From: Alangreenwoodia sp963602445
Lineage (GTDB): Bacteria > Bacillota > Clostridia > Peptostreptococcales > Anaerovoracaceae
Assembly: GCA_963602445.1 (NCBI GenBank)
Contig: CAVCIY010000026.1
Coordinates: forward strand, 1-64,000
Reading direction: 5' to 3'
Length of the DNA stretch: 64,000 nt
Of the stretch, positions 16,680 to 26,216 are shown in pieces. The notes under the pieces were generated by a model. That model worked only from the letters and a program-made list of their open reading frames with translations, did no database searches and was not told the origin of the DNA. The first letter of the stretch is position 1; the number at the start of each line of letters is the position of its first letter. Both the position numbers and the translations under genes were made by a program.

Positions 16680-17543
16680 TTATTTTTGCATTCCGTGTGT
16701 CTTGCCAAGCTTCTCCAGGAATGCCGTCAATTTTTTTCTTTTTATTATACATATCAAAACGATTATAATAATGGCAGCAGCAACTATTGCAGCGCTTATA
16801 AAATTGTGTCCGTAAATCAAAACACCCATAAGAATTGATATACTCATTGCGGGAGTTCTTCCGGCAAGTGAGATGATAAAGAAGTCGAAAGCATCTACAT
16901 CAGTCGCACCTGCTATATATGAAACAATATCCTTTGGAAGTCCGGGAATCAAGTATATCAGAAAAACAACTGTCATAGCCTTTTTTGTCTTCATCATCTT
17001 TTGATACTTTTCATATCTTTCTTCCCCGCAAATGACCTTCACGGCATTTTTCCCAAGAAGCTTTGCGAGGTAAAATGTTATTGCAGTACCTACAAAAGCA
17101 CCCACAATGGTGAGGACAAATGTCAGCAGGAAGCCGAAAATATATCCTCCCGCTATCTGGATAACCTGCCCCGGAAGCACGCTGATAACTATCTGCATGA
17201 CCTGGCACACAAGATAAACTATGATTCCCGCATTTTTGTAGCCGGAGATCCATGCATCGAAATCCTTTACGGACTTGAAATTTTCAACTATATCAGGATT
17301 GTGCTTGTAAAAAAGGATCGGAATCAGCACAATGATCGCGATTAAGAGCACCAGCTCGGCAATATAAAATATCTTTCTTCCGACAGAAGGTGAAGCATTG
17401 TCGCTTTCCGAAACTTTGCTCTTTTGCGAAGCATTATCATTTTCTGATGTGCCGTCATTTTCTGATGTGCCGTCATTTTCTGAATGTCTCTCATCTTTCA
17501 AATAATCATTCGATTTTTCATTTTTATTTTTGTTTTTTTTCAT
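16680..17543 (-). CDS. TVP38/TMEM64 family (VTT domain) membrane protein
   Basis: A 287-residue membrane protein. A hydrophilic head (residues 1-55) is followed by a first membrane helix and then the SNARE-associated/VTT core with GQVIQIAGGYIFG, GTAITFYLAKLLG and YLIPGLPKDIVSYIAG. VTT proteins are linked to lipid scrambling and other envelope functions; the substrate here is unknown. The head contains an 18-base tandem repeat encoding SENDGT units. GGGGAACAG precedes the ATG. Confidence 0.88.
   Translation of the reverse strand: MKKNKNKNEKSNDYLKDERHSENDGTSENDGTSENDNASQKSKVSESDNASPSVGRKIFYIAELVLLIAIIVLIPILFYKHNPDIVENFKSVKDFDAWISGYKNAGIIVYLVCQVMQIVISVLPGQVIQIAGGYIFGFLLTFVLTIVGAFVGTAITFYLAKLLGKNAVKVICGEERYEKYQKMMKTKKAMTVVFLIYLIPGLPKDIVSYIAGATDVDAFDFFIISLAGRTPAMSISILMGVLIYGHNFISAAIVAAAIIIIVLICIIKRKKLTAFLEKLGKTHGMQK
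17425..17478 (-). repeat. 18-bp in-frame repeat within the TVP38-family gene
   Basis: TCTGATGTGCCGTCATTT occurs at 17443-17460 and identically at 17461-17478, with a degenerate unit before it. It encodes SENDGT-type hexapeptides in the hydrophilic head. Confidence 0.85.
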
Positions 17544-17638
17544 CTGTTCCCCTTTATACTGTGCAAAATAAGTCCCTTTCTACCCTTCTGCACTCTGCTC
17601 TGATCTGATCAATACCCCATATATCTATGACCGCAAGC

Positions 17639-18934
17639 CTACCCAAGCTTGACAAGATTATCCTCATAAAGCGACTGGAGTGCCTTAATAATTCCAAACT
17701 TTGAGTGATCATACGTAAGACCGCCCTGAAAATATACTATATATGGCTCGCGTATAGGCCCGTCTGCAGAAAGCTCTATTGATGAGCCTTGTACGAATGC
17801 TCCCGCTGCCATAATGACAGGATCGTCGTATCCCGGCATTGCGGACGGCTCAGGCGTGACATATGAATCGACAGGTGCGGCACTCTGAATTCCCTTGCAA
17901 AATGAAATCATTGCTTCCGGAGATTTCAGCTTAACAGCCTCTATAATGTCACTTCTCTCATCATCAGGGCCAGGACATACTTCAAATCCGAGCTTGCTGA
18001 ATACCTCCGCACAAAGCATCGCACCTTTAAGTGCGCCCGCAACCACACTCGGAGCTGTAAAAAATCCCTGGAGCATACTTCTTGTCTGACCAAACATAAG
18101 GCCGCATTCCTTGCCGATTCCCGGTGAGGTCATGCGATACGAGATCTGCTCTATAAGATCCTTTTTCCCTACAATATAACCACCTGACAGTGCAATACCG
18201 CCGCCCGGATTTTTGATCAGAGAGCCTGCCATAACATCTACACCTACATCGGTCGGCTCAAGCATGTCGAGAAATTCGCCGTAACAGTTGTCTGCCATGC
18301 AAATTATGTCACTTTTCACTGACTTGACTGCCTCAGCCCATTGCTTTATCTCAGGAATGGTTATCGCTCTTCTCCAATCATATCCCGTAGCTCTCTGGAC
18401 ACACATCATGCGTGTTTTTTCATTTATGACATTTTTCACACCTTCAATATCGATTCTACCATCCTCAAGCAAATCGACTTGCTTGTATGTAATGCCAAAC
18501 TCCTTAAGAGAACCGCATTTTTTGCCTCTGATTCCTATTACTTCTTCGAGAGTATCATACGGTCTTCCCGTACAATATACAATCTCATCACCCGGTCTGA
18601 GAATTCCGGAAAGTGTAAGTGTCAGCGCATGAGTGCCGTTCACGATAAGAGGCCTTACAATCGATGCTTCCGTATGAAAAACATCCGCGTAAACATTTTC
18701 AAGCGCATCACGTCCCACGTCGTCATATCCGTATCCCGTTTTCCACGCAAAATGCATATCAGATATACGATTCTTTCTAAAAGCGTCAAGAACCTTATAC
18801 TGATTATATGTTGAAATGTCCTCAATATCAGAAAATTTGTCTCTGAGCCTTTCCTCGGCATCTGAAACTATTTTAAGTACCTCAGGTGATATTTTGAAAT
18901 TCTTTGTAAGAAGATTGTATGTATTTTTCTGCAT
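17639..18934 (-). CDS. Methionine gamma-lyase family PLP enzyme (YnbB/aluminium-resistance type)
   Basis: A 431-residue fold-type I PLP protein of the family annotated as aluminium resistance protein. Features include the PLP-site SLIKNPGGGIALSGGYIVG with the lysine, ADNCYGEFLD, and PLIVNGTHALTLTL. The reaction is not established for the family. In many Clostridia this gene sits next to hfq and miaA; here a tyrosine recombinase gene separates it from miaA. GAGGAAAAATAAAA precedes the ATG. Confidence 0.88.
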   Translation of the reverse strand: MQKNTYNLLTKNFKISPEVLKIVSDAEERLRDKFSDIEDISTYNQYKVLDAFRKNRISDMHFAWKTGYGYDDVGRDALENVYADVFHTEASIVRPLIVNGTHALTLTLSGILRPGDEIVYCTGRPYDTLEEVIGIRGKKCGSLKEFGITYKQVDLLEDGRIDIEGVKNVINEKTRMMCVQRATGYDWRRAITIPEIKQWAEAVKSVKSDIICMADNCYGEFLDMLEPTDVGVDVMAGSLIKNPGGGIALSGGYIVGKKDLIEQISYRMTSPGIGKECGLMFGQTRSMLQGFFTAPSVVAGALKGAMLCAEVFSKLGFEVCPGPDDERSDIIEAVKLKSPEAMISFCKGIQSAAPVDSYVTPEPSAMPGYDDPVIMAAGAFVQGSSIELSADGPIREPYIVYFQGGLTYDHSKFGIIKALQSLYEDNLVKLG

Positions 18935-18957
18935 TTTTATTTTTCCTCTTTGTGATT

Positions 18958-20133
18958 TTATTTCTTGTTTTCACTTTTGTCAAATTCGTCGTCCCATTCG
19001 AAGCTTCCTATAAGCTCGCGTCTGGTATTTGCCTTGTGGGCGGCATAAAGCTGGGTAGTCGTGACATTTTCGTGATCGAGCAGCTGCTGGACGTCAAAAA
19101 TGGAATTTCCTCTGCCTATAAGTGACGTGGCTGCGGTAGCTCTCAGCTTGTGCGGGCTGTAGCCGGCTGCTCTTGAAGTCGACATTGCAATCGACGTGTA
19201 CTTCTTGACGAGTTCGCGAATCTGACGTTCTGTCATCCTGCCTCCCTGCAGGGAAAGGAAAAGCGCATCCTCGCATCCTTCTTTTATCTTCTTTATCTCC
19301 GCACGTTCGACATCAATATATTCGTGAAGTGCCTTTAGGACAGTTTTGTTGTTTAGCGGCATAGCTGACTCTTTGCCCCTTTTTCTATATATAATAAATT
19401 CGCCTCTGTCAAAATTAAAGGAAGAGACATTCAGCTGCTGAAGCTCTGAAAGTCTCAGACCGTAAGTAACGAAAAGGACAAGTATGGCCTTGTCGCGTTT
19501 TTTTGTCTTCTCCCAGTATTGGCGCTCTTTTTTCGTCAAATGACTTCCCGTCGTGACAGCATCAAGCATAAGCATTACCTCATGCTCCTGAAGAGCCTTG
19601 ATCTCCCTGTCTGAAGCAGACGGAACCCTCACCGGCTCAAGCTTGTCGGATATGCTTTTGTCGATAATATCTTCCCTGTAAAGATATCTGAACAAAACCG
19701 ACAGCGACGATTTTTTCCTTGCCAAAGCCCGATTTCCGTTTTCATATATCGTAATATTTCCTTCATCATCCTTAACGGCATATCTTCTGCAATAATCAAG
19801 GAATATATTAACATCGACACCCTGGATTTCGGAAAATTCAGACGCCTTTATCTTCTTCGTCTCTTTCGCGGAAGTAAGATCTGTATTTTCAATAAGATAT
19901 TGGCAGAAAAATCTTATATCTCTGAGATAAGCGCAGACGGTCATTGGAAGAACCGATCTTTTGAGATACATATAAAAGCCTCTCATAAATGATGGTAACT
20001 GCGCCATAAGATTGGCAGCTTCTTCCTCTAATTGGATTTCGCGTTCAATAACATTGGCCGGCTTGCCTTTTTTCGTATTGTACCTTATGCTTTGCTTTTT
20101 TTTCTCGGATTTTTCGATATCTTTTGACTGCAT
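18958..20133 (-). CDS. Tyrosine recombinase/integrase, XerC/D-like
   Basis: A 391-residue site-specific recombinase, longer than XerC or XerD (about 300) through a basic head of about 45 residues and a longer linker. The N-terminal core-binding (SAM-like) domain spans about 45-160. All catalytic residues are visible: Arg in TYGLRLSEL, Lys in YRKRGKE, His-x-x-Arg in PHKLRATAATSL, the second His in LLDHENV, and Tyr in TTQLYAA. It lies 23 bases downstream of the ynbB-type gene's partner miaA cluster, with no att-like repeats or other mobile genes nearby, so it looks like a resident recombinase. GAGGG precedes the ATG. Confidence 0.88.
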   Translation of the reverse strand: MQSKDIEKSEKKKQSIRYNTKKGKPANVIEREIQLEEEAANLMAQLPSFMRGFYMYLKRSVLPMTVCAYLRDIRFFCQYLIENTDLTSAKETKKIKASEFSEIQGVDVNIFLDYCRRYAVKDDEGNITIYENGNRALARKKSSLSVLFRYLYREDIIDKSISDKLEPVRVPSASDREIKALQEHEVMLMLDAVTTGSHLTKKERQYWEKTKKRDKAILVLFVTYGLRLSELQQLNVSSFNFDRGEFIIYRKRGKESAMPLNNKTVLKALHEYIDVERAEIKKIKEGCEDALFLSLQGGRMTERQIRELVKKYTSIAMSTSRAAGYSPHKLRATAATSLIGRGNSIFDVQQLLDHENVTTTQLYAAHKANTRRELIGSFEWDDEFDKSENKK

Positions 20134-20154
20134 TTTCTTACCCTCAAAATATTC

Positions 20155-21087
20155 TTAAAGCATTTCATCAAGTATATCTGTTATCTCCTTTAGAGCTGAG
20201 TCGACATCCTTTCCGCTGAGCATGATCGTGTGCATTTCGTCGCCGTAACGCCTGAACCATGTCATCTGACGCTTCGCATAACGGCGGCTGTTGCGCTTAG
20301 TCAGCCTGACCGCCTCATTCATGTCATAGAGTCCGTCAAAGGCTCCTATTATTTCCTTATAACCTATGCCCTTCATGGAAATGTCATCGCTTCTGAGCCC
20401 CATGTCAAGAAGTGAGCGGATTTCTTCTTCAAGACCCATATCTATCATAATGTCAACGCGTCTGTTTATCCGGTCATAGAGTTCCTCACGCTCTCGCTCA
20501 AGACAGAAGATCACAGTATCATATGATGAGGTCTTGCGAAAAGATTTTTCAAAGTCTGGAATATTATTCCCGCTGTCTGCAGCCTCAATCGCCCTTATAA
20601 TCTTTTTTATATTGTTTGGATGAATGCGTGCGGCTGCTTCGGGATCCTTCTTAGCCAGAATATCGTGTATATATTGGCCGCCGTGCTCGCCGGCAAGAGT
20701 GCGATAATATTCTCTTAGCTCGTTATCAGCCGAAGCCGAGGAAAAATCCATATCATAAATAATAGAATTAATATATAATCCCGTTCCGCCGGCAACAATC
20801 GGGACAAGCCCGCGCGAAAAAATGTCCTCTATGGCATCTCTTGCCATGATGCTGTATTCGGCGACGCTGAAGGGTCTTGCGGGATCTATCTCGTCGACCA
20901 GCCAATGCCTTGCGCGCGCGGTCTCTTTCGGTGTAGGCTTTGCGCTTCCTATATTCATATATTTGTAAATCTGCATCGAGTCAGCGGAAACTATTTCCCC
21001 GCCGATTTTTTCAGCCAGTCTGATTGCGATTTCCGTCTTTCCCGAAGCAGTAGGTCCCGCAATGACGGGTACTGTTCTTTTTTTCAT
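20155..21087 (-). CDS. miaA: tRNA dimethylallyltransferase
   Basis: MiaA adds a dimethylallyl group to N6 of A37 in tRNAs that read codons starting with U. The protein has 310 residues. The P-loop is AGPTASGKTE, followed by VSADSMQIY, TGLYINSIIYDMDF and the C-terminal KRQMTWFRR. The ATG at 21087 follows GAGG; a TTG 24 bases upstream is the only longer alternative. It lies 24 bases from the end of mutL, consistent with a mutS-mutL-miaA operon. Confidence 0.95.
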   Translation of the reverse strand: MKKRTVPVIAGPTASGKTEIAIRLAEKIGGEIVSADSMQIYKYMNIGSAKPTPKETARARHWLVDEIDPARPFSVAEYSIMARDAIEDIFSRGLVPIVAGGTGLYINSIIYDMDFSSASADNELREYYRTLAGEHGGQYIHDILAKKDPEAAARIHPNNIKKIIRAIEAADSGNNIPDFEKSFRKTSSYDTVIFCLEREREELYDRINRRVDIMIDMGLEEEIRSLLDMGLRSDDISMKGIGYKEIIGAFDGLYDMNEAVRLTKRNSRRYAKRQMTWFRRYGDEMHTIMLSGKDVDSALKEITDILDEML

Positions 21088-21111
21088 ACTGAACCTCGTT
21101 CTTGACCTCAA

Positions 21112-23262
21112 CTATCTCTTAAACAAAGCCTCGATTTCCGTTCTCTTAAGCCTTATGACAGTCGGTCTGCCATGCGGACACGAAAACGGATTTTCGGCTT
21201 TGGCCAGCTGCTTTAAAAGTGATTCGATTTCGGCATCCGAAAGAGTTGTATTTCCTTTGACTGCCGACTTGCATGCTCTTGTAATAATCTTGGCAACTGT
21301 TTTCTCGCTTCTGAAGCTTTTTTCATATTCTATGCTGTCGAAAAAGTCATCAAGAAAAATCTCAGCTTCCTTGTGGCTCATATATGAAGGAAATGCCTTG
21401 AATGCGTAAGTTTTAGGGCCGAATTGACTTATGTCAAATCCGGACATTTCGAGAAATCCGATCCATTCTTCTTCGCGTTCCTTTACGGAATAGCTGACAT
21501 CAATTCTTATCGGAGTCATAGTAAGCTGCGATGCGGTCTTTTCCGAATAAAAGCTCTTCGTAAGCTTTTCGAAGAATATTCTTTCGTGCGCTGCATGCTG
21601 GTCTATCATATAGAATGTGTCATCGCTCACACCGAGTATGTATGTCCCGAATATCGATCCTATCGGTCTGATTTCAGAAATATCAAAAGGCCTCGACAAA
21701 GCCTTGTCTATATGAGGAATAAATTTGAGATTTTCCGGAATTTTGACTGAAGAATGAGCAAAATCCGACTCATCACCGCTCACGCTCGCGTCCATGCCTT
21801 CGCTGTTGCTCACGCTCGCGTCCGTGCCTTCACTGTTGCTTTCACTTCCGCTCGCACACGCGCCATTGCCATCGAACGTATCTTCACCCACGCTGCCGCT
21901 CACGCTTGTGCTCTTCTCTCCGCTGCTGCCCGTGCTAGTGCCCCCGCTCACACTTTCGACTGCATAAGGCGAGATTTCCTCTCCGGCTGCTGAGTCAGAT
22001 TCATACACTTCACCATAATAACCGGCACCTTCCGCTCTTCTCGCCTCTTCTCTTTTCTTTCTGAGTATCGAACGCAAGTCGACCTGCTCGCCTGAAGAAG
22101 CGGCACTTTTCACGTTTTTCCTGCCGTATTTTTCGGTATCATCAGTCTTTATTTTTATACTTCCGAGGGCGTCTCTTACCCTAAGCCCCGCTTTTACTGC
22201 CTGAAGGACAGCATCATAGACAGCTACATCGTTGTCAAATCTGATCTCGCTCTTGTTTGGATGAATATTCACATCTAAAAGTGCGGGATTTATATCTATA
22301 AATATAAATGCAATCGGATATCTGCCGTCAAACAAGCGCTGCTTATATCCGTCAGAAATCGCCTTTTCGATCACTTTACTGTGCACATAGCGTCCGTTTA
22401 CGAAAAATATTTGATTTTTTCTGTTTGTCTTTGTCATTTCCGGAGGCGAGATATATCCTTCGATTTTTATTTCGTTTTCCGCACTTGCATTTTTCGTGCC
22501 CGTGCCTTTTTCACTTGCATCTTTCGTGCCTGCGCCTTTTTCACTTGCGCCGGAATCGACATTTTCGATCTTTATCAGCTTCTTAGCTGTATTTGGGTCA
22601 AAGACTGTCGCTATCACCGCAAGACGGTCGCCCCTTCCCGGAGTTGTAAATAAAGTATTTGAATTATTTATCATTCTTATTCTGATGTCAGGATAAGCAA
22701 GCGTCATTTTTGTCATAAAATCTATGATAAGTGAGCTTTCTGTATTGTCTGCTTTCAAGAATTTCAAGCGTGCCGGAGTATTGAAAAACAAATCCCTTAC
22801 GACGACTGTCGTTCCGTCGGCACATCCCGTATCTTCTACGGAGATAATGTCACCGCCCCTGTTTAATACATGAGTCCCCAGCTTTTCGCCCTCAGCCTTT
22901 GTGGTCAGCTCAATCCTTGATACAGCTGCTATGCTTGCAAGAGCCTCACCGCGGAATCCGAGCGTTTCAATTGCATCAAGATCCTGAATTTGCGAGATTT
23001 TGCTTGTTGCATGACGCTTAAAAGCTACAGTCACAAATTCCTTCTGAATTCCGCAGCCGTTGTCTGTCACCCTGATATAACTTTTTCCGCCGTTTTTTAT
23101 CTCAACCGTAATAAAATCGGCTCCCGCATCTATGGAATTTTCTACAAGCTCCTTTACAATCGACACAGGTCTGTCCACAACCTCACCGGCAGCGATTTTG
23201 TCGGCAATGCGCCTCGGAAGCTCTGTAATAGTATGTTGTATTGCATGAAAAACTCTTCCCAT
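21112..23262 (-). CDS. mutL: DNA mismatch repair protein MutL
   Basis: MutL couples mismatch recognition by MutS to strand cutting. At 716 residues it has the GHKL ATPase (ELVENSIDAG, DNGCGI, GFRGEALASI, FFNTPAR) and a C-terminal dimer/endonuclease domain with DQHAAHERIFFE, ACKSAVKGN and CPHGRPT, so it should be a nicking MutL. The linker (about residues 395-510) and a loop near 240-260 are swollen by 10-residue repeats rich in Ser, Gly and Asp. GGAGG precedes the ATG. Confidence 0.96.
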   Translation of the reverse strand: MGRVFHAIQHTITELPRRIADKIAAGEVVDRPVSIVKELVENSIDAGADFITVEIKNGGKSYIRVTDNGCGIQKEFVTVAFKRHATSKISQIQDLDAIETLGFRGEALASIAAVSRIELTTKAEGEKLGTHVLNRGGDIISVEDTGCADGTTVVVRDLFFNTPARLKFLKADNTESSLIIDFMTKMTLAYPDIRIRMINNSNTLFTTPGRGDRLAVIATVFDPNTAKKLIKIENVDSGASEKGAGTKDASEKGTGTKNASAENEIKIEGYISPPEMTKTNRKNQIFFVNGRYVHSKVIEKAISDGYKQRLFDGRYPIAFIFIDINPALLDVNIHPNKSEIRFDNDVAVYDAVLQAVKAGLRVRDALGSIKIKTDDTEKYGRKNVKSAASSGEQVDLRSILRKKREEARRAEGAGYYGEVYESDSAAGEEISPYAVESVSGGTSTGSSGEKSTSVSGSVGEDTFDGNGACASGSESNSEGTDASVSNSEGMDASVSGDESDFAHSSVKIPENLKFIPHIDKALSRPFDISEIRPIGSIFGTYILGVSDDTFYMIDQHAAHERIFFEKLTKSFYSEKTASQLTMTPIRIDVSYSVKEREEEWIGFLEMSGFDISQFGPKTYAFKAFPSYMSHKEAEIFLDDFFDSIEYEKSFRSEKTVAKIITRACKSAVKGNTTLSDAEIESLLKQLAKAENPFSCPHGRPTVIRLKRTEIEALFKR
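21781..21840 (-). repeat. 30-bp in-frame repeat in the mutL linker
   Basis: CACGCTCGCGTCC-containing units run 21781-21810 and 21811-21840 with few changes, encoding SEGTDASVSN/SEGMDASVSG. A second 30-base array in mutL starts at 22482, 22512 and 22542 and encodes SEKGTGTKDA-like units within the ATPase half. Confidence 0.85.
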
Positions 23263-23333
23263 ATATGCCTTCCTCCCGAACCTCTTTTTTCCGAATATCT
23301 TCTGAATACGGATATTTTTTTAATATTTTTAAA

Positions 23334-26018
23334 TCAAAATTCATCCACAGCCTTTTTCAATTTTTCAAGTATATCTATCGCCCCCGCAGGAGTAATATTC
23401 ATAATGTCTACACCGCGAAGCATATCGACAGCAGGATGCTGCAGAAATGTGAGAAATGACATTTGCTCGCCTTCAAATCCGGCATTCGACTGCCCAGCTT
23501 CGTATCTGTCATTTTCATATTTCTCATTTTCATATTTCTCATTTTCATATTCTCCGTTTGTCTCACAAACGCCTGCATCCTCAATATTTTTCTGCGACGC
23601 CTCAAGCTGTGCAAGTTTCAACGATGCGGCCTTGAGAACATAATCAGGAAATCCGGCAAGCTTGGCGACATTTATCCCGTAACTTCTGCTGGCTGTCCCT
23701 TCGACAATTTTGTGGAGAAATACCACATCGCCGTTGCTCTCGCTCACGGAAACATTGAGATTTTTGAGTCCCTTCAAGGTTTTCTCAAGCACAGTAAGCT
23801 CATGATAGTGAGTCGCAAAGAGCGTTCTTACTCTGCGCTTTTCGTTACACAATGCGTCAACCGTAGCCCACGCGATAGCAAGCCCATCATAAGTGCTGGT
23901 CCCTCTTCCGATCTCATCAAGAATTACAAGGCTCCGCTCGCTTGCAGTATTTAAAATATTTGCAAGCTCGCTCATTTCGACAAAGAATGTACTTTGCCCC
24001 TGAGTGAGATTGTCCGAGGCACCTATCCTTGTATAAATTCTGTCTGTAACACCGATAACCGCACTGTCCGCCGGCACAAAGCATCCCATCTGCGCCATCA
24101 GGACTATAAGCGCAGTCTGCCTCATATATGTTGATTTTCCGGCCATATTCGGTCCGGTGATAAGAAGCATGCTCTGCGTGTCGCGGTCTATATAAGTGTC
24201 ATTTGAAACGAAAGTACTTCCGCAGGCAGACTGTTCTATTACGGGATGCCTTCCGGCAACTATCGAAATAACGTCGCCGCCGTTTACTTCCGGCTTCACA
24301 TATCCGTTTTCGCTGCTGACTTCTGCAAACGAAAGAAGTACATCAAGCGAAGCTATCGCATCAGCTGTCTTTTGGACATCCGCCGTAAATCCTTTGAGAA
24401 ATTCGCGAAGTTCTGTGAAGAGCTGATATTCAAGATTATTTATGTTTGTCTCCGCATTTAGGACGAGAATTTCCATTTCCTTAAGCTTTGGAGTGATAAA
24501 ACGCTCGGCGTTTACAAGAGTCTGTTTTCTTATATAATCATCCGGAACATTGCCAAGCTGCGCCTTCGAGACCTCGATATAATATCCGAATACTTTGTTG
24601 AATCCTACCTTGAGATTCTTTATGCCCGTCCTCTCGCGCTCGGCATTTTCAAGTCCCATTATCCAAGAAATGCTCCCGCTCGAGGATTCCTTGATATCAT
24701 CAAGTTGTTTTGAATATCCGTCCTTTATGATTCCTCCGTCTTTGACTGAAATCGGCGGCTCTTCCTTGATGGCGGATGATATTCTCTCGTAAGCTTCATC
24801 AAGAGTATCTGTATTTTCTCCGATCTGTCTTAAAAGTTCGTTTTCTGAAGCAAGAAGATCTGATTTGAGATCCGGCAGATAAGCGAGTGAATTTCTCAGA
24901 GAAAGCATATCTCTCGCGTTTGCGTTGCCTGCGGCGATTCTTCCGGAAAGTCTCTCGAGATCATATACGCCCTTTAGAGATTCTTTTATATTGTTTCTCA
25001 TCATCACGTCAATCACAAGAGCTTCGACAGCATCAAGGCGTTTGTTTATCTGCGCTTCATCGCTTAACGGTTCCTTGATCCACATCTTGAGCTTTCTGCT
25101 TCCCATTGCGGTCTTCGTCTTGTCTAGAACGCCGAGAAGTGAACCCTTCACCTTTTTCTCAAACAATGTCTCTGTCAGCTCCAGATTTTTGACTGCCGAC
25201 CTGTCCAGCGACATAACGCCTTCGTTTCTTATGATTCTGAGATTGAGAAGCTGTTCGATATTGTTTTTCTGTGTCTCGGAAAGATAGCAAAGCATACCCC
25301 CCAGAGCCCTGGCCGCAGCTTTTAAATCAGCAAGTCCCAGTCCCTCAAATGACGCAACCTTAAAATGTCTCTTGATTGCCGCTTCGGCATAATCCTTTAC
25401 ATAATAGCTCTCGTCAGGTGATGAAATATAAGCGCGGCTAAGGAGCGAAATTTCCTCTGCAAGCTTTGGGGCACTGTATTTTGTCATCGTATTTAGAATG
25501 ACTTCCCGCACATCTATTCTGATAAGCTCATTTACAGCGTCCGACACATCTGTATATTCGCCTGCGGCAAGAAAGCCGGTAGATATATCGCAATATGCAA
25601 GTCCGACTGTATCCTCATCTATATAGACCGATGCCAGATAGTTGTTTTCGCTCTCATCAAGCATTATATTGTCGATAACGGTCCCCGGCGTAACGATTCT
25701 GATGACCTCGCGCTTCACAAGCCCCTTTGCCGCGGCCGGGTCCTCGGTCTGCTCACAGATCGCAACCTTGTATCCTTTATTTATGAGCTTTGAAATATAT
25801 GTTTCGGCAGAATGATACGGCACACCGCACATAGGTGCGCGTTCCTTCAGACCGCAGCTTTTCCCCGTCAGAGTGACCTCCATCTCTTTTGATGCAGTAA
25901 TAGCATCATCAAAGAACATTTCATAAAAGTCGCCCAGACGGAAAAATAGTATACAATCCTTGTACTGCTCCTTTATGTCCATATATTGCTGCATCATGGG
26001 TGTAAGCTTTTCAGTCAT
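23334..26018 (-). CDS. mutS: DNA mismatch repair protein MutS
   Basis: MutS binds mispaired bases and starts repair. The protein has 894 residues. The mismatch-binding Phe-x-Glu is in GDFYEMFF near residue 30, the Walker A is GPNMAGKSTYMRQ, Walker B is VILDEIGRGTSTYDGLA, and the signature TLFATHYHEL follows. Near the C-terminus a YENEK repeat (15-base units) is inserted between the ATPase and the tail. The ATG at 26018 follows GGAGGCATAAA and is preferred over an upstream ATG without a site. It lies 71 bases upstream of mutL. Confidence 0.96.
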   Translation of the reverse strand: MTEKLTPMMQQYMDIKEQYKDCILFFRLGDFYEMFFDDAITASKEMEVTLTGKSCGLKERAPMCGVPYHSAETYISKLINKGYKVAICEQTEDPAAAKGLVKREVIRIVTPGTVIDNIMLDESENNYLASVYIDEDTVGLAYCDISTGFLAAGEYTDVSDAVNELIRIDVREVILNTMTKYSAPKLAEEISLLSRAYISSPDESYYVKDYAEAAIKRHFKVASFEGLGLADLKAAARALGGMLCYLSETQKNNIEQLLNLRIIRNEGVMSLDRSAVKNLELTETLFEKKVKGSLLGVLDKTKTAMGSRKLKMWIKEPLSDEAQINKRLDAVEALVIDVMMRNNIKESLKGVYDLERLSGRIAAGNANARDMLSLRNSLAYLPDLKSDLLASENELLRQIGENTDTLDEAYERISSAIKEEPPISVKDGGIIKDGYSKQLDDIKESSSGSISWIMGLENAERERTGIKNLKVGFNKVFGYYIEVSKAQLGNVPDDYIRKQTLVNAERFITPKLKEMEILVLNAETNINNLEYQLFTELREFLKGFTADVQKTADAIASLDVLLSFAEVSSENGYVKPEVNGGDVISIVAGRHPVIEQSACGSTFVSNDTYIDRDTQSMLLITGPNMAGKSTYMRQTALIVLMAQMGCFVPADSAVIGVTDRIYTRIGASDNLTQGQSTFFVEMSELANILNTASERSLVILDEIGRGTSTYDGLAIAWATVDALCNEKRRVRTLFATHYHELTVLEKTLKGLKNLNVSVSESNGDVVFLHKIVEGTASRSYGINVAKLAGFPDYVLKAASLKLAQLEASQKNIEDAGVCETNGEYENEKYENEKYENDRYEAGQSNAGFEGEQMSFLTFLQHPAVDMLRGVDIMNITPAGAIDILEKLKKAVDEF
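23511..23559 (-). repeat. 15-bp in-frame repeat in mutS
   Basis: ATTTTCATATTTCTC is repeated perfectly at 23511 and 23526 with a third near-copy at 23541, encoding YENEKYENEKYEN. Perfect copies suggest recent slippage. Confidence 0.9.
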
Positions 26019-26100
26019 TTTATGCCTCCGTATCTTCGGGTCTCCGTATCTTCGGTGCCTTTTCGATGACATTTATCCGCATTTTACATTCCGTATTTTT

Positions 26101-26170
26101 CAGTCCGCATTCTTCACTTCGCAATCTTCAGTCCGCAATCTTCAGTCTGCAATCTTCAGTTTGCGTTCTT
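26101..26170. repeat. 14-bp tandem repeat, five copies
   Basis: Units of the type CAGTCCGCAATCTT run from 26101 to 26170 with a strict 14-base period and one to three changes each. They lie between mutS and the DUF896 gene. Confidence 0.9.
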
Positions 26171-26176
26171 ATGATC

Positions 26177-26216
26177 ATTTTAATTAAGATCTCTTGATTT
26201 TAATTAAGATCTCTTG
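26177..26216. repeat. 20-bp perfect direct duplication at the 3' end of the DUF896 gene
   Basis: ATTTTAATTAAGATCTCTTG occurs at 26177-26196 and again at 26197-26216. The second copy encodes the last residues (RDLN) and stop of the upstream-lying minus-strand gene; the first is outside it. Confidence 0.92.

Noticed and set aside
18958..20133. Boundary of an integrated mobile element.
   Set aside because: No flanking tRNA, att repeats, or phage or conjugation genes; neighbours are core genes in near-normal order.
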